Assembly (NCBI GenBank): GCA_963845695.1
Contig: CAWJTQ010000004.1
Location: 186,001 to 250,000, forward strand
Direction: 5' to 3'
Length of the DNA stretch: 64,000 nucleotides
Source of the DNA: CAWJTV01 sp963845695
Lineage (GTDB): Bacteria > Planctomycetota > Planctomycetia > Isosphaerales > Isosphaeraceae
Below the pieces are notes generated by a model. That model made no database searches, had not been told where the DNA came from, and was given only the letters and a program-made list of their open reading frames with translations. Shown here piece by piece: positions 10,901-21,376 of the stretch. Each line of letters opens with the position of its first letter. The first letter of the stretch is position 1. The translations under genes were made by a program, and so were the position numbers.

Positions 10901-11554
10901 GAATTCCGCCTCAGTCCGCTCGACGCGGCCGACCTCCGGACGTATCGCGGGCGGCTCATCGATGCCAGGCGAAAGCCGGTCGCGGGCGCTCAACTGCGGC
11001 TGTTCGCCGCCCGGGACCGCAATCCGAATCGGCGCTCGGGCTTCCCCTTCAACTGGTCCATGATCCGAAACGGCCAGTTGGCCCAGCAGTCCAACGTGAC
11101 CCGCTTCCTCGAAGCGGCGACCGACGCGCAGGGCCGCTTCGAATTCACACGGATTCCCAGGGGAAACGAGGTGGAGCTCGCCTGGTGGGGCACGGGGATT
11201 GCCCCAGGCCGGGTGGATTATCTGGATCGAATGGAAGAGAAGGCGTCGATCGAGATCACCGTCCCCAATCCCGCCCGAATCGTCGTGACCGTCGATCGAA
11301 AGGCATTCTCCGGAGCGGGCCGGATCCAGGTGAACTCTCTCGAATCCCTATTCGACGATGCCGACCGGGAGCTGAAACCCGGTCAAACGGAGTTCGCATT
11401 CGACGACTTGGCCCCGGGCCAGTATCGTGTGAGCCTGACGAGTCCGTTCGAGCGCGTTCCCGGAACCTCGAACGGACTGACCATGCGGACATTAGCGTCC
11501 CTGAATGTGACTGTCGACCCGGGCGAGACGAAACGGGTCGAATTCAAAGAATGA
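7940..11554 (+). CDS. M56 (BlaR1/MecR1-type) membrane metalloprotease with C-terminal carboxypeptidase-regulatory-like repeats
   Basis: Large 1204-aa protein. The N-terminal third has several membrane helices (LLLLVSWLFVVAL; LALGGLIALPVVSWL) and the zinc protease signature LLHELAHIQR, with EGEHACDDCV downstream as third ligand. After a helix near residue 370 (VGVGAVLLALILATL) comes a string of about eight carboxypeptidase-regulatory-like (Ig-fold) domains with recurring DxxGRF and GRPIxGAxV motifs, replacing the beta-lactam sensor domain of BlaR1. The partner repressor lies 2 nt upstream. The repeats probably lie outside the membrane and bind a ligand or the cell surface; this is inferred. 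The ATG at 7940 follows a GAGGGGGAAG ribosome site. Confidence 0.85.
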   Translation: MVRPLIEAILSDAFVRFLADATIKATLLLLVSWLFVVALRRSSAALRHRIWALALGGLIALPVVSWLVPGWGLPIWPAPAQLVAPIGGVSVNEPPVLTVLPVERGDNGVRALPRMSEVPIREAMGRPETRSVRALTIDEPTISPAEERGGWTLAGGLLMLWGVGFLVALLPTILGVFANEWTRWRARRVIGEEWRALLDTLRRSMSIVRNVELLQSEASPIPLTWGVVRTVILLPDDAEGWPQSTRRTVLLHELAHIQRLDAGFQLIGRLAAALYWFHPLAWYALHRLRVEGEHACDDCVVLAGERPTEYARQLLDLARSVRMPRFAMAVAMARSNTLERRMRAMFDDTLSHAALGHRTGRLVGVGAVLLALILATLHPGPPAASSKPPAETVGSAAVTSSESPGNESGQVVGEGVPDPQPKGNGRITGRVVRDAGRNPVGGAEVVLLPPPPKGQNEYYGKLPLRRTTADVKGTFSFDGLAPGRYRVWANLGKLTSRPRHIRGEVVILPESGEAPKAVELRLVPGVRVTVRVKEKATGKPIPNATVQPGWSDLVDDFTTDRDGQVQAQPFTPERWMLEVWADGFAKESRWLNLENGSDAEVEFLLEPGGDLEGIVRDPSGKPVSGVGLSIFLEGSNQQFAYVETDAGGRYQLDHLPLNIALRILELGKGDYIHEAIPIRLTHPRQELNLTLRLRPHGGSIAGIVLDHDGRPIAGAELINPGNSSAISRRSKTGPNGRFRLENLYATLTGKEVIVRAKGHAPKRLTVEPGPAGNPAEVTIALEPGHRIKGRVTDDKGRPIEGVDVYFSGGNHGDEGGGKTTTDAQGRFDFDSLPVNSPFAFGKPGAPRPTGPIVPIPEGSLPFTFYKEAYSGIENRQLPLDGDDVVTVEMAPAGVILGKVLDATTGRPIRGFNVQITFSPKRQPGEPSSGLRSDLINPGQVFQSNEGHFKLGELLVGMPLQVMISAQGYERHVTERVVVAVPNEAPVEEFRLSPLDAADLRTYRGRLIDARRKPVAGAQLRLFAARDRNPNRRSGFPFNWSMIRNGQLAQQSNVTRFLEAATDAQGRFEFTRIPRGNEVELAWWGTGIAPGRVDYLDRMEEKASIEITVPNPARIVVTVDRKAFSGAGRIQVNSLESLFDDADRELKPGQTEFAFDDLAPGQYRVSLTSPFERVPGTSNGLTMRTLASLNVTVDPGETKRVEFKE

Positions 11555-11602
11555 GTGCACGGCCGTGGAGGGTCGGGTCCGCTCGGCTGGCCGGCGGATT
11601 GT

Positions 11603-13438
11603 TTACGATGTCGTGACGTCCACCAACGACAGTTCGGGCTTTGGCTCGGGCTTGGCGGCATCCCACAATGGCGGACGGTCCAGCCAGCGGTCGAACCTCT
11701 TGACGACCCGGATCGTCAGGAAGATCGCCGAGAGGGCGTAGAAGGTCAAGAGGACCAGTACAAGTGGTAGCGGAAGCGTTGCCGGGATGGAGCTCATGTC
11801 CTTCCCCACCCACGATGAGTCGACAACCCTGTAGGAAGACACCAGTGGGCCGGCCGCGAGCATCGGCATGACTCCCAGCACGGCGAACGACGAGCCCCAC
11901 GAGAGGCCGCCCAGGAACCAGGAGATCAGGAGGAGCGGGTATCCGTTGAACACGGCCATCGCGACGATCGTCGACGCCACGGCCCTGGAGGTACTGTGGG
12001 ACCGCATCGAGGTGTGGACTCCGATCGCCGCGGCGACCCAGGTCAGCAACGTGACGAGCGCCACAGAGGCCAGGATTCGTGTGGGGTAAACCACCCCGGT
12101 CACCAGAGCCACCGACCAGAGAAAGACCAGCACGGCGCCAAAGCCTCGCTGGTTCCAGATGGCTCCCAGCATCTTCGCGCGTACGATCTCCCAGCCGGTT
12201 AGCGGAGTCGCCGTGAGGCTCACCCAAGTATCCTCCTCGCGCTCGATCGTCACGCTCGACGCACAGGCCCCGGCAACCGCCAGCAGCCAGAAGGCGGTAT
12301 ACCAGCCCAGGTCCACTTGCAAGGCCCAGACGAGACTCGCTCCCTGGTACCGGGCGGCGCACCATCCATTCCAGAAGAGGTCAACGAGCACAGCGCTGAG
12401 GCCTCCCTCGACCTCGGTCAAGAGGGCCAGGGGAAGGGTTACGATGATGATCGCGGGCAGGAGCACCATCTTGGTGAAGATGTCCGCCGGTGCGAAGTAG
12501 CGCTCCTTCCAGAGTACCGCATCATCGCCGCAGGCGGGCCGATCGAGCCATCGCGGTCGTCGCGCGCGGGATGGCCGCGCGCGAAACCAGGTCCGACGGG
12601 CCGGCGTCTCCTCCTGGCGGCGAAACGTCGGCCGGAGCCGCCAGATCGCCAGCAGTAACAACAGCACGGTCCCGCCGAGCTGGAGCCCGACCATCCACGC
12701 GAACGCCTCGATCGGGGCCGCAGTCGGAACCATTCCTCTCGCCAAGGGGCGACGCAACTCCTCGAACCAGATCTCGACCGGACTGGACGCCGACAGCCAT
12801 TCGCTCACCGGGCCGTACCAGGAATAAATCGCCGGGTAGAGTCTCGCGCAGACGACACCGATCACCGAGGGAAGGAACAACCAGGCCAGCATGAGCAAGT
12901 AAGAGATGACGACCGCCTGCCGGACGCGACGCACCAGGGTCGAGATCAGGACCGTCAGCGCCACTGCAAATGCGGCCGTCGAGAACGTCCCGATGTAAGC
13001 AATCACGACATAATCGACCGGGATGCCGCCGAAGAGCCCGAGGATACTCACGATCGGCAGGCCCATCGCCAGGAAGATCCCCAGGTGCGGCAACCGGCCC
13101 AGCACCTTGTCGAGCACGATCTCGGCACCCGAGAGCTGGCTGGCCATCAGGTAATGCAAGGTCTTCCGTTGCTTCTCATCCGTGATGGCCCCGCCGAACA
13201 ACGGGGGAATCAGCAGGAGGATCGCGATCAACTGCACGATCGCGAACCTGATGAAGATCGCCTCCGCAAACCCGGCCACGTCCGCGATCGTCGCCATCGC
13301 GGCTCCTGAGAATGTCTGCTCATACCCCGTCCAGACCAGCAGCAGGAGGATCAACCCGTAGACGAACCGCAGCAGGTAGTAGCGACTCCGGCGAGCCGTT
13401 CGGAGCAGCTCGCCCCGGAAGACAGGACCCATGATCAT
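11603..13438 (-). CDS. ABC-2 type transporter permease
   Basis: About 611 aa with roughly a dozen hydrophobic helices, the GAI.DEK..KTLHYL region typical of ABC-2/NatB-like permeases (AITDEKQRKTLHYLMASQL), and a second copy of the same arrangement C-terminally (ERE.DTWVSLTATPLTGWEIV), indicating an internally duplicated permease. No ATPase gene is adjacent, so it must pair with one elsewhere. The ATG at 13438 has AGGAG seven bases upstream; the longer frame to 13459 does not. It is convergent with the M56 gene. Confidence 0.8.
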   Translation of the reverse strand: MIMGPVFRGELLRTARRSRYYLLRFVYGLILLLLVWTGYEQTFSGAAMATIADVAGFAEAIFIRFAIVQLIAILLLIPPLFGGAITDEKQRKTLHYLMASQLSGAEIVLDKVLGRLPHLGIFLAMGLPIVSILGLFGGIPVDYVVIAYIGTFSTAAFAVALTVLISTLVRRVRQAVVISYLLMLAWLFLPSVIGVVCARLYPAIYSWYGPVSEWLSASSPVEIWFEELRRPLARGMVPTAAPIEAFAWMVGLQLGGTVLLLLLAIWRLRPTFRRQEETPARRTWFRARPSRARRPRWLDRPACGDDAVLWKERYFAPADIFTKMVLLPAIIIVTLPLALLTEVEGGLSAVLVDLFWNGWCAARYQGASLVWALQVDLGWYTAFWLLAVAGACASSVTIEREEDTWVSLTATPLTGWEIVRAKMLGAIWNQRGFGAVLVFLWSVALVTGVVYPTRILASVALVTLLTWVAAAIGVHTSMRSHSTSRAVASTIVAMAVFNGYPLLLISWFLGGLSWGSSFAVLGVMPMLAAGPLVSSYRVVDSSWVGKDMSSIPATLPLPLVLVLLTFYALSAIFLTIRVVKRFDRWLDRPPLWDAAKPEPKPELSLVDVTTS

Positions 13439-13737
13439 GGTCGTTCTCCTAAGACCCACCCCGATTCGGCTGCGTCAAGGCTCCTGGGTCATCGTGGGCC
13501 ACCTCGGTTCCATCGGCCATCATCGAAGGCAGGCAAGCCGGCAGTACGACAATTGTAATGGAATAAGGCCGCCATTTCTAGGCGGACTGTCACCTCACGT
13601 TGGTTTTCCTTCACGACGGGCTACACGGCAAGTTCAATGGCTCTCGTTTCGCAAGACGGCGGCAATTGGCATCGGGATTGCTCCTGTTTCACCGACGTTC
13701 GATGATTTTCAGTCACAAACCCGAATAGGAGCGATCC

Positions 13738-13899
13738 ATGGCCGATACCAAGGAAAAAGTCAAAGAGGCGATCGATGCAGGGGCCAAGAAGGCCAAAGAG
13801 GCGACCGAGAAGGTCTCTGAGAAGTCGAAACAGGCGGCGCACGACCTGGGTGACAAGGTCAAGCAGGCCGGCCAGAAGATCGAGAATCTGGGCGAGTGA
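13738..13899 (+). CDS. Small lysine/alanine-rich amphipathic helical protein
   Basis: A 53-aa protein beginning MADTKEKVKEAIDAG, made of KAKEATEKVSEKSKQAA-type heptads, entirely helical and charged, without cysteine or membrane segment. It resembles LEA/CsbD-like stress proteins. AGGAG lies eight bases before the ATG. The next small gene on the same strand suggests a stress-induced pair; function is inferred only. Confidence 0.6.
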   Translation: MADTKEKVKEAIDAGAKKAKEATEKVSEKSKQAAHDLGDKVKQAGQKIENLGE

Positions 13900-14096
13900 C
13901 CGAGTCCGCTGCTACGGCGCGGACGCTGGCTCTCGAGAAACCGCGGCCGGGCGGTCCCGGCCGCGGCTCCCAGCCTCTCTGGGTGTCGCCAACTCGATGA
14001 CGGAGCGTTGAGCCGTTTGGTGCCAAGGGTGCGATTCCTTGGGAATCGCCATGTTCGACGCGGAACACCCCTCAAGTCAGGAAGGACAAGTGACTC

Positions 14097-14267
14097 ATGC
14101 TTCGTTTCGCAATCCTGTTCGCCGTGCTCGCCTTGATCGCCGGAGTCCTCGGCTTCGGTGGATTGGCGGGCGAGTTCGCCTCCTTCGCCAAGATCCTCCT
14201 GTTCGTCTTCCTGGTCCTGTTTGTGATCTCGCTGATCTTCGGCCGTCGCGCCACTCCGATTGTTTAG
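14097..14267 (+). CDS. DUF1328/YtjA-family small membrane protein
   Basis: A 56-aa protein of two hydrophobic helices: MLRFAILFAVLALIAGVLGF, then GLAGEFASFAKILLFVFLVL and a short FGRR tail. This is the YtjA/DUF1328 pattern (AGxFGFGGIAG...AKILFxVFLVLFxxSL). Family members occur with stress genes; their function is unknown. GGAAGGA precedes the start. Confidence 0.8.
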   Translation: MLRFAILFAVLALIAGVLGFGGLAGEFASFAKILLFVFLVLFVISLIFGRRATPIV

Positions 14268-14280
14268 AACCGTTTCCCAA

Positions 14281-14354
14281 AGCCCGGTCAGGGGCGGAAT
14301 CGTAAAGCTCGGGGCGCACGCCCCGAGCTTTACGATTCCGCCCCTGACCGGGCT
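14281..14354. terminator. Perfect 36-bp inverted repeat between convergent genes
   Basis: Two 36-base arms (outer AGCCCGGTCAGGGGCGGAAT) are exact reverse complements with a two-base centre. It sits 13 nt after the YtjA-like stop and 29 nt from the stop of the histidine kinase, so it can act as a bidirectional terminator, but the arm length is far beyond a normal one and there is no T tract. Confidence 0.6.
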
Positions 14355-14383
14355 CGGATGGCATTTTCGCGACACGTCCGGTT

Positions 14384-17300
14384 TCAGACGTTGCCGGTGC
14401 GGCCGACCAGGCTGGCGACGATGGCCGTAAGCTCGTCGGGGTCGACCGGCTTGGCGACGTGGACCTGGAAACCGGCGAGCATCGCCCTCCGCCGATCCTC
14501 GGCGCGTGCAAAAGCGGTGAGTGCAACAGCGGGCAAATCCTTGGCGACCAGGCCCCGCGCGCGGACCTCGCGGATCAGGTCGAACCCATCGGTATCGGGC
14601 AGGCCGATGTCGCTGACGATGACGTGGAACTTGTATTGGTCCAGGAGTTTCAGTGCCTCGATGGCGGAGCCGGCCACGAGGACCTGGGCACGACTCTCGG
14701 CGAGCACGCGCTTGATCAGCGCGCCGCGCGTCGGGCTCGTCGTCAATCACCAGCACGCTCATACCTTCCAGCAGAGCGGGGGCGAACTCCAGCTCCTCCG
14801 CATTCGGGGCCTTCGGGCGAAACTGTAGACGATCGTCCTGTTCGTGCACCACCCAGAGCGGCAGGGACACGGTGAACGTGCTGCCCCGGTTCTCACCGAG
14901 GCTCTTCGCGCGCACGGTGCCGCCGTGCATCTCGACCAGTTGCTTGACGATCGACAGGCCCAGACCCAGGCCACCGTGCCTGCCGCGTGGTCGAGGCGTC
15001 AGCCTGAAGGAACCGGTCGAAGACGAACGGCAGGAACTCGGGCTTGATTCCGATGCCGGTATCGATGACCGAGATCTCGACGTGCGAGTTGACGCGCTCG
15101 AGGAGGACCTGGATGCGGCCCTCTCCGGGCGTGAACTTCACGGCGTTGGATAAGAGGTTCCAGATGATTTGTTGCAAGCGGGGCGGGTCGCCGGTGACCG
15201 GTCCGGCCAGCGAGTCGAACATCTTCAGGATGCGAACCCCCTTGGCGTCGGCGGCCGGCATCACGGTCACCAGCGCCGCGTCGATGACCTCGGGAAGGCT
15301 CACTCGCTGGATGTTCAGCCGGAGCGTCCCCGAGATGATGCGGGAGAGGTCAAGCAAGTCTTCGATGAGCTGCGTCTGGATCTTGGCATTCCGGTCGATG
15401 GCGTCGAGTCCCTGCTGGACGTCGGCCTCGTCGAGCTTGCCCGACCGGAGCAAGCGCGACCAACCGACGATGGCATTGAGCGGGGTCCGCAGTTCGTGGG
15501 AGAGGGTCGCGAGGAATTGATCCTTCATCCGGCTGGCCGCCTCGGCCTCGGCGCGGAGCTCCCGCTCCCGATCGGCGGCGGTGCGTCGAACCCGCGCAAG
15601 CTCCAGGTGGGCGGAGACTCTGGCCATAAGCTCGCGCGCGCTGAACGGCTTGATGAGATAGTCGTCGGCCCCCGCCGCGAGCCCCTCGACCCGCGATTCC
15701 TCGCCAGCCCGGGCCGAGAGGAGGATGACGGGGATCGAGGCGGTCCTGGCGTCGCCGCGAAGCTTTCCCAGGACGTTGAATCCGTCGAGCATCGGCATCA
15801 TCACGTCGGAGATCACCAGATCGGGCGGCTGTCGCCGGGCGGCGGCGAGGGCTTCCATCCCGTCGGCCACGGCCGTCACCTCGTAGCGCTCGGACAGCAG
15901 GCGGGAGACATAATCGCGCATGTCGGCATTGTCGTCCGCCAGGAGAATCCGGGGCCGGTCGCGATCCGGGGCGATCGAACCAGGCTCGTCGTATCGCGAG
16001 ATGCCGGCGAAGTCCGTTCCGATCGGCCCGACCGACGTCGCCGGACGCCCATCCTCCGGTAGCCATCGGAGTGCTTCCTCAACATAGGGAGTCGCCCCCA
16101 TCGCCGTCGACGCCAGGTTCCGCGTTCCCCCGATCCGGTCGGCCGGCAGATGGTCATGTCCCCGCGGGATCGTCACGCTGAAGGTCGTCCCTTCGCCGAG
16201 CGTGCTCGAGACCTCCAGTCGGCCGCCGTGGAGCCGGGTGAGCTCCTGAACCAAAGCCAACCCGATCCCGGTTCCCTCATGGGTCCGACCATGGGCGCCC
16301 TTGACGCGATGGAACCGCTCGAACAGGTGGGGTAGCTCGTCCGCGGGGATCCCCGTCCCTGTGTCCCGCACCCCAAGCCTGACGGCATCTCCATCCGCAT
16401 GAAGAGAGACCGTGATCTGCCCTTCCAGGGTATACTTGAAGGCATTCGAGAGCAGGTTCAGTACGATTTTCTCCCACATATCGCGGTCGACGTAGACCGG
16501 TTCCACCAGTGGGGGGCAATCGACCACCAGCCGCATGCCGGCCCGCTCGACGGCCGATCGGAAGACGCTGGCGAGATCCGAGGTCAGAGCCGCGAGGTCG
16601 GTCGGTTCGTAGACCGCCTGAACACGACCGGCCTCGATGCGGGAGAAATCGAGCAGCGTGTTGACCAGCTTGAGGAGGCGCAGCGCATTGCGGTGGACGA
16701 TCTCGACGCGCTCGCGTTGCCGGGGCGTCAAGGGCTCGCCGGTCTCCGACAGGGCGTCTTCGGCGGGTCCGAGCATGAGTGTCAGCGGGGTCCGGAACTC
16801 ATGGCTGACGTTCGAGAAGAAGACCGTCTTGGCACGGTCGAGCTCGGCGAGAGCCTCGGCGCGTCGGCGCTCCTCCTCGTAGGCCTGAGCATTGGCGATG
16901 CTGGCCGAGATCTGGCCCGCAACCAGGTCAATGAACCCTCGATAAAAGTCGTCGAAGAGCCGGAACGGGTTCAACCCGGCGATCAGGATGCCCGTCCGGC
17001 CAGTTTGCCCGGAAGGGGCGATGGGCGCAGCGACCGCTCGATGCGGCGGGCGATTCCACGCCCCCGTGGGCAAGGACCCGAACCGCACGCTCAAGTCGTC
17101 GAGCAGGCAGGCCTTGTTCGACCCGACGACCTGGGAAAAAGGCCAGGCGGAATCCGAATCCAGCTCGACGGACGCCGGGGCCACCGGGTGGCCCCATTCG
17201 ATACCGGATACGCCCGTCAGAGTGACGCGCCGCCGGTCCGGATCGACCAGGTAGATCATGGCAAACGGGAGGTCCGAGGCGTTAGTCCCCAGGCAGCTCG

Positions 17301-17875
17301 CGCTCCGTGTGCAGGCTTCATCGAACGTCCGAGCGTCGGCGGTTCCTGCCGCAAGCTCGCGCAACAACGCGAGCTGGCGTTCGCCGACGATCCGCCGCGT
17401 GTCCTCCGTGTTCGCGCAGATGATCCCGCCGGTGCCCCCTTGATCGTTGGGGACCGGGCTGTAGGAGAAGGTGTAATAGGTCTCCTCCTGATAGCCGTTG
17501 CGCTCCATGATCAGGCGGAGCGCCTCGTCGTAGGTCCCCTCGTTCTTGAGCATCGCCGTCGCGGCGCGCGGGCCGATCTGGTCCCAGATCTCCTGCCAGA
17601 CCTGGGTTGCGGGCTGCCCCAGCGCTCCGGGATGCTTGCCGCCGACGATCGAGCGGTACGCATCGTTGTACAGATTGATCAGCTCGTCCCCCCACCAGAC
17701 GAACATCGGCTGGCGCGAGGTCAACATGATCCGCACGGCCGTCTTGAGACTCTGGGGCCATCGGCCGACCGGGCCCAACGACGTCGTGCCCCAGTCGCTG
17801 GGAGTCGCATCAGCGCTCCCATCGACCCGCCGCCGGAAAGGCAGTCGTAGCCATCCTGTCCGCCGTAGCTTTCAT
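14384..17875 (-). CDS. Hybrid sensor histidine kinase with two kinase modules and two receivers; three frameshifts
   Basis: After correction, about 1162 aa, in the order PAS-like sensor (LGPVGRWPQSLKTAVRIML), GAF, HisKA (FFSNVSHEFRTPLTLML) plus HATPase (DTGTGIPADELPHLF; HEGTGIGLALVQELT), receiver (ILLADDNADM, VISDVMMPMLDG, LIKPF), second HisKA (FLATLSHELRTPLNAIVGW) plus HATPase (DTGIGIKPEFLPFVF), and a terminal receiver (VIDDEPDAR, VIVSDIGLPDTDGF, VAKPVD). All phospho-acceptor residues are present. Single extra bases near 14985, 14728 and probably 17812 split it. A TTG at 17778 would avoid the last shift but lose DWGTTS of the sensor. It has no adjacent target gene, so the output is unknown. 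Confidence 0.82.
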
Positions 17876-18684
17876 GATTGTTATTCATGTCATATAATGA
17901 AATCAATAGGCAACCGACGACGCGATGCCCGACCATCTCACGGAGGTCAGTCGAACGTTCTTCTCCGGTAGTGAGCAACCGTTGTCGGTGTGCGGTCCCC
18001 TTCGACTCAGTGAGTGGCGGGGACCGTCGCGGCGATGGTCCGAGGGCCGTTCTCGTTTTCGACCACGCTACGACCTGGTGAGGCCGCTCTTCTGATGTGA
18101 CTTCGGTGGTTGTCACTCCTCGAGTTCTTGGCGTGCGTCGGGCCTCGGAATGGTATCGGCAAGACATCCGACGATAAGAGCCCTCGGGGAGAGCAGATCG
18201 GACGGCCAGGATGTCGAACAGCCCCCCGGATCTCCACACGACGCGCCTGCGGTCCGGGTACGATTCCGAGGGCAGGACGGGGCCATTGACGACGACCTGG
18301 GCAAACTAATTCGGGTTTCCGCCTTTCTCAGGAGCCCCTGGACGCCGAGCGCACGGCTCGTGTCGTGGGCCGAACGCGAATGTGCCAGACTGCATCCACC
18401 CTACTCGAGAGAGCCTCACCCACTCTGGACCGATGCACCGATCGCACACTCTTTTACCCTGCACGTCTCGTGCCAGTCTATGAACATTCACGCAAGACGG
18501 CCGCCCGATCCGGAGGGACTGTGGTTTGCGATCGAAGAATTGCCCGATTTCAACAACGACCACTTGCAAGTCGCTGAGAGTGAGTGAGTTATCGAAACGA
18601 ACGAGTTGGGTAGTGAATCGCAGAGAGTAGGGGCGGGGTTGATCTTCGGCTTCGGCATCGACCGGTGAGGGGAGTCGTCCCACA
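17876..18684. other. Long intergenic stretch without a convincing gene
   Basis: Open frames here (for example plus 18150-18587) show no recognisable protein pattern and have no supporting ribosome site. I see no RNA gene. Confidence 0.35.
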
Positions 18685-20158
18685 TCATCGCTTGTCCACG
18701 GCGAAGCGATCCAGTTCCTGGCCGTCTGCGGAAACTTGGCGGACCGTGAGGCTCCGGCCCCGGACGTCCACGACCGTGAGCGAGTTCACCTTCGATACGA
18801 ACTTGTGAGTGAACGGCTGCCAGGTATTGGAAGCATCCTGTTGTTCGGGATTGTAGAGATGTTGACCGCCGGCACCGGTGACCAGATAGATCACGCCGTT
18901 CGGGTGCGTGTTGTCCCGGCCGTCGAACGACTTGTCGAAGGTCCAGTGGCCGGCGACCAACTTCTTCTCGCGAACCGGCCGACCGTCAGGACCCTTGTTC
19001 GGTATGAAGTGCATGGGGATCGTGCGCTGGTAGTTGTGAACGTGGCCGCTGAAGACAAGATCGACGCGGCTGTTCTCGAAGACCTCGGCCAATACTCGCA
19101 TCTGTTGATCGTCGGCATGCTCTTTGGAGGAGTGGAGGCCGGGATGGTGAAAGGCGACAAATCGCCAGGTGGCGCTTTGGGCGGCAGCCAGGTCGCGTTC
19201 GACCCAGGCCCGGAGATTCGGTTCGCGCCAGTTCGACGTAAGGATTGGAATCGAGCACCGTCCAGTGGGCATTCCCATAATCGAACGAGAAGTTCGCCAT
19301 CCGAGGATAGGCCGGTCCCGCCGCATCGAGGAAGGCTTTTTGGTGGGAGTCCGGTCCCTTGAGGGGAGGGACCAGGGAACTCCCTTGGCCTCCGCTGGGA
19401 CCATTGAGCGGCTGGTCCCAGTAGAGGAAATAGGCGAGTCCGTCGGGGTACTTCTCCAGGTCGCGCGTGGCGATGTCGTGGTTGCCGGGCGCGGCCAGGA
19501 ACACGGTCGAGCGGAGTAGCGGTGCGCCCTGAGACGGCGAGGCCTCGTCCGCGTTGTAGACGGGCCAGAACTTCTCGCGATACTCGGAGATCCGTCCGCG
19601 GGCGTAGACGATGTCGCCCGTGATGAACACGAAGTCAGGCCGTTCCTGGTAGGTCCGATGCGCGATCGCCTTCTGCTCGGGCGTGCCGGCGGCACAGTCG
19701 CCAAAGGCGACGAATCGATAAGCCTGATCGGAGGCTTTCGGCGCCGCGCCTTCCGCCTCAAAGACCTGCTGGCCGCCCCTGGTCAACCGGTACGAAAACC
19801 GATCGCCCGGGACGAGGTCCTTCAACGCCCCGCGATAAAGCCGGTGGGTGGGGATGCTCGGCACGGCGATCCGATGCATGGTGGGGGCATCGGCCTTCCC
19901 CCAGGGCCGATCGACCCCGGGTCGATACTCGACCGACCAATCGACCGCTTCGTCGCCGGTCTGCCAGAGGACGAGCAGCCCCGACGCCCCCCGCGACGTC
20001 GCATCTCCCCATTGCAAGTAAGGCTTGACCAGGAAAACACCGTCGGTTGATTTCGGCCCGGACACTGGGCGAGTGGATGTCGTGTCCTGGGAGCGGGCGT
20101 CTCCCGTGCTTCCCGCGATCAGACCAAGGGGCACGATCAGCCAACGCGCGATTCTCAT
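18685..20158 (-). CDS. Secreted purple-acid-phosphatase-like metallophosphoesterase; one frameshift
   Basis: About 490 aa corrected. A signal peptide (MRIARWLIVPLGLIAG) is followed by an N-terminal fibronectin-like domain (LVKPYLQWGDA, WSVEYRPG) and a calcineurin-like phosphoesterase domain with dinuclear metal motifs: FVAFGDCAAG, FITGDIVY, APGNHD, FVAFHHPG and FSGHVHNYQR. It probably hydrolyses phosphate esters outside the cytoplasm. One extra base near 19230 disrupts NPYV-NWREPNLRAWVERDL. Confidence 0.85.
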
Positions 20159-20699
20159 CGACGCAGCTCCGCTTGGGGTGGAGGTTTCAAGATGCCGCCG
20201 GGATGACAGCGACCGGCCTGATGGTCGGCCGCTCGTATCCTCCCGGACTCCAAGCCAACGAGCATCGGCGAGCAGGTCGTCAGAAGCAAGGGATGTTCTG
20301 ATGGAGAATTCATGAAGAATCAGTTAACCGTTCGGCGACCCGGGAAGCGAAAGCGAGACCGGTTCGGAGCGAGAAGCCGGGACCGGTCCGGAAGCGAAAG
20401 CTCAGGTCCGGTATCATCAACTGCGAGAGAAGGCAACGGATGACCAGGCGTTCGAAGGCGACCGTTTCGGAAACGCGCGACCGAACGCCGATGCGGATCG
20501 GTTTGCCGGTACCGGATCTCTCCCGCTTTCTGTCCCGGTGCCATGCGCCGCATCTTCCGCGCACGGCATGGGATGACGTGCGTCTACGGTTCGGCAGAAG
20601 CGGCGGCCGGAACTGCGGCGTGGATGGACTCGGGCTGGCCGTCCGGTTGCATCGATCGGCTCTGCGCGAGCCGCTCGCTTGTGCACAAGCCTTATCACG
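20159..20699. other. Intergenic stretch, nothing recognised
   Basis: No frame has recognisable features. The region separates the phosphoesterase promoter from a zone of gene remnants. Confidence 0.3.
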
Positions 20700-21057
20700 A
20701 TCGTTCGGGCCAACCCCTCGACGAGCGCGCTGCGCCGTTACGAGGAGACGTTGACCCACGCCCGCAAGGCCGTCGAGCTCGCGCGAAGAGACGTTGCAAG
20801 CCTCGATACGCTGGCCCTCGCTGAGTATCGATGAGGGCACTGGGCCGGGTCGGTCGCCGCCGCGACCTGGCGATGCAAATGCGAGACGGTGACGGCGCCG
20901 ACGACTGGTGGATCCTGGCCCTGGCGCTTTGGCAGAAACGCGAGAAAGACAGCGCCCGGATGTGGTTCGATACGGCTGCGGGATGGACGAAACAGAACGC
21001 ACCAGATAACGCGGAGTTGCGCAACTTTGGACCGAGGCCGCGGAGCTGCTCGGCTAG
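20700..21057 (+). pseudogene. C-terminal TPR remnant of a planctomycete Ser/Thr kinase-type protein
   Basis: Across two or three frames the DNA still spells TPR-like sequence: RRYEETLTHARKAVELA, SLDTLALAEYRSGHWAGSVAA, then ADDWWILALALWQKREKD, WFDTAAGWTKQNAPDNAEL and finally WTEAAELLG before TAG. This is the tail found on many planctomycete protein kinases with TPR or WD repeats. The kinase domain is missing and the frame shifts several times, so it is a decayed fragment. Confidence 0.6.
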
Positions 21058-21376
21058 CCGGGACCGAGTGTCAGCAATCCCGCCGAATGTGGAAAGTCGG
21101 GTGAAGAGAGCAGGCGCGTAACGCCTTAGGCGATTCAAGCGAAGCGTGGATCCCCAGAATCGCTCATCGGCCACGATCGTATACTGTCTACTGCACCGTC
21201 TGCTGAAAGGCTGTGAAAGAATCGATTCCAAGATAACGAATGCAAGATTCCAAATGAATGTTAGCCCTGATACGCCAAGGGTTTATGATTCTGGAATTTG
21301 GATTTCGGAATCTGCAATCCAATTCTTTCACAAGCTCTGAGACAAGTCCTTCAGCAACGACGCCGGGAGGACAACG
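21058..21376. other. Short AT-richer spacer, nothing recognised
   Basis: The stretch is clearly lower in GC than its surroundings (for example ATTCCAAGATAACGAATGC near 21230), which suggests imported or non-coding DNA. No gene is seen. Confidence 0.3.

Noticed and set aside
16399..17850. A 483-codon plus-strand frame opposite the hybrid kinase
   Set aside because: It is a GC-rich antisense shadow of the kinase, which has clear domain motifs on the minus strand.
18150..18587. A 145-codon plus-strand frame
   Set aside because: No ribosome site, no recognisable motif and irregular composition; it is probably chance.
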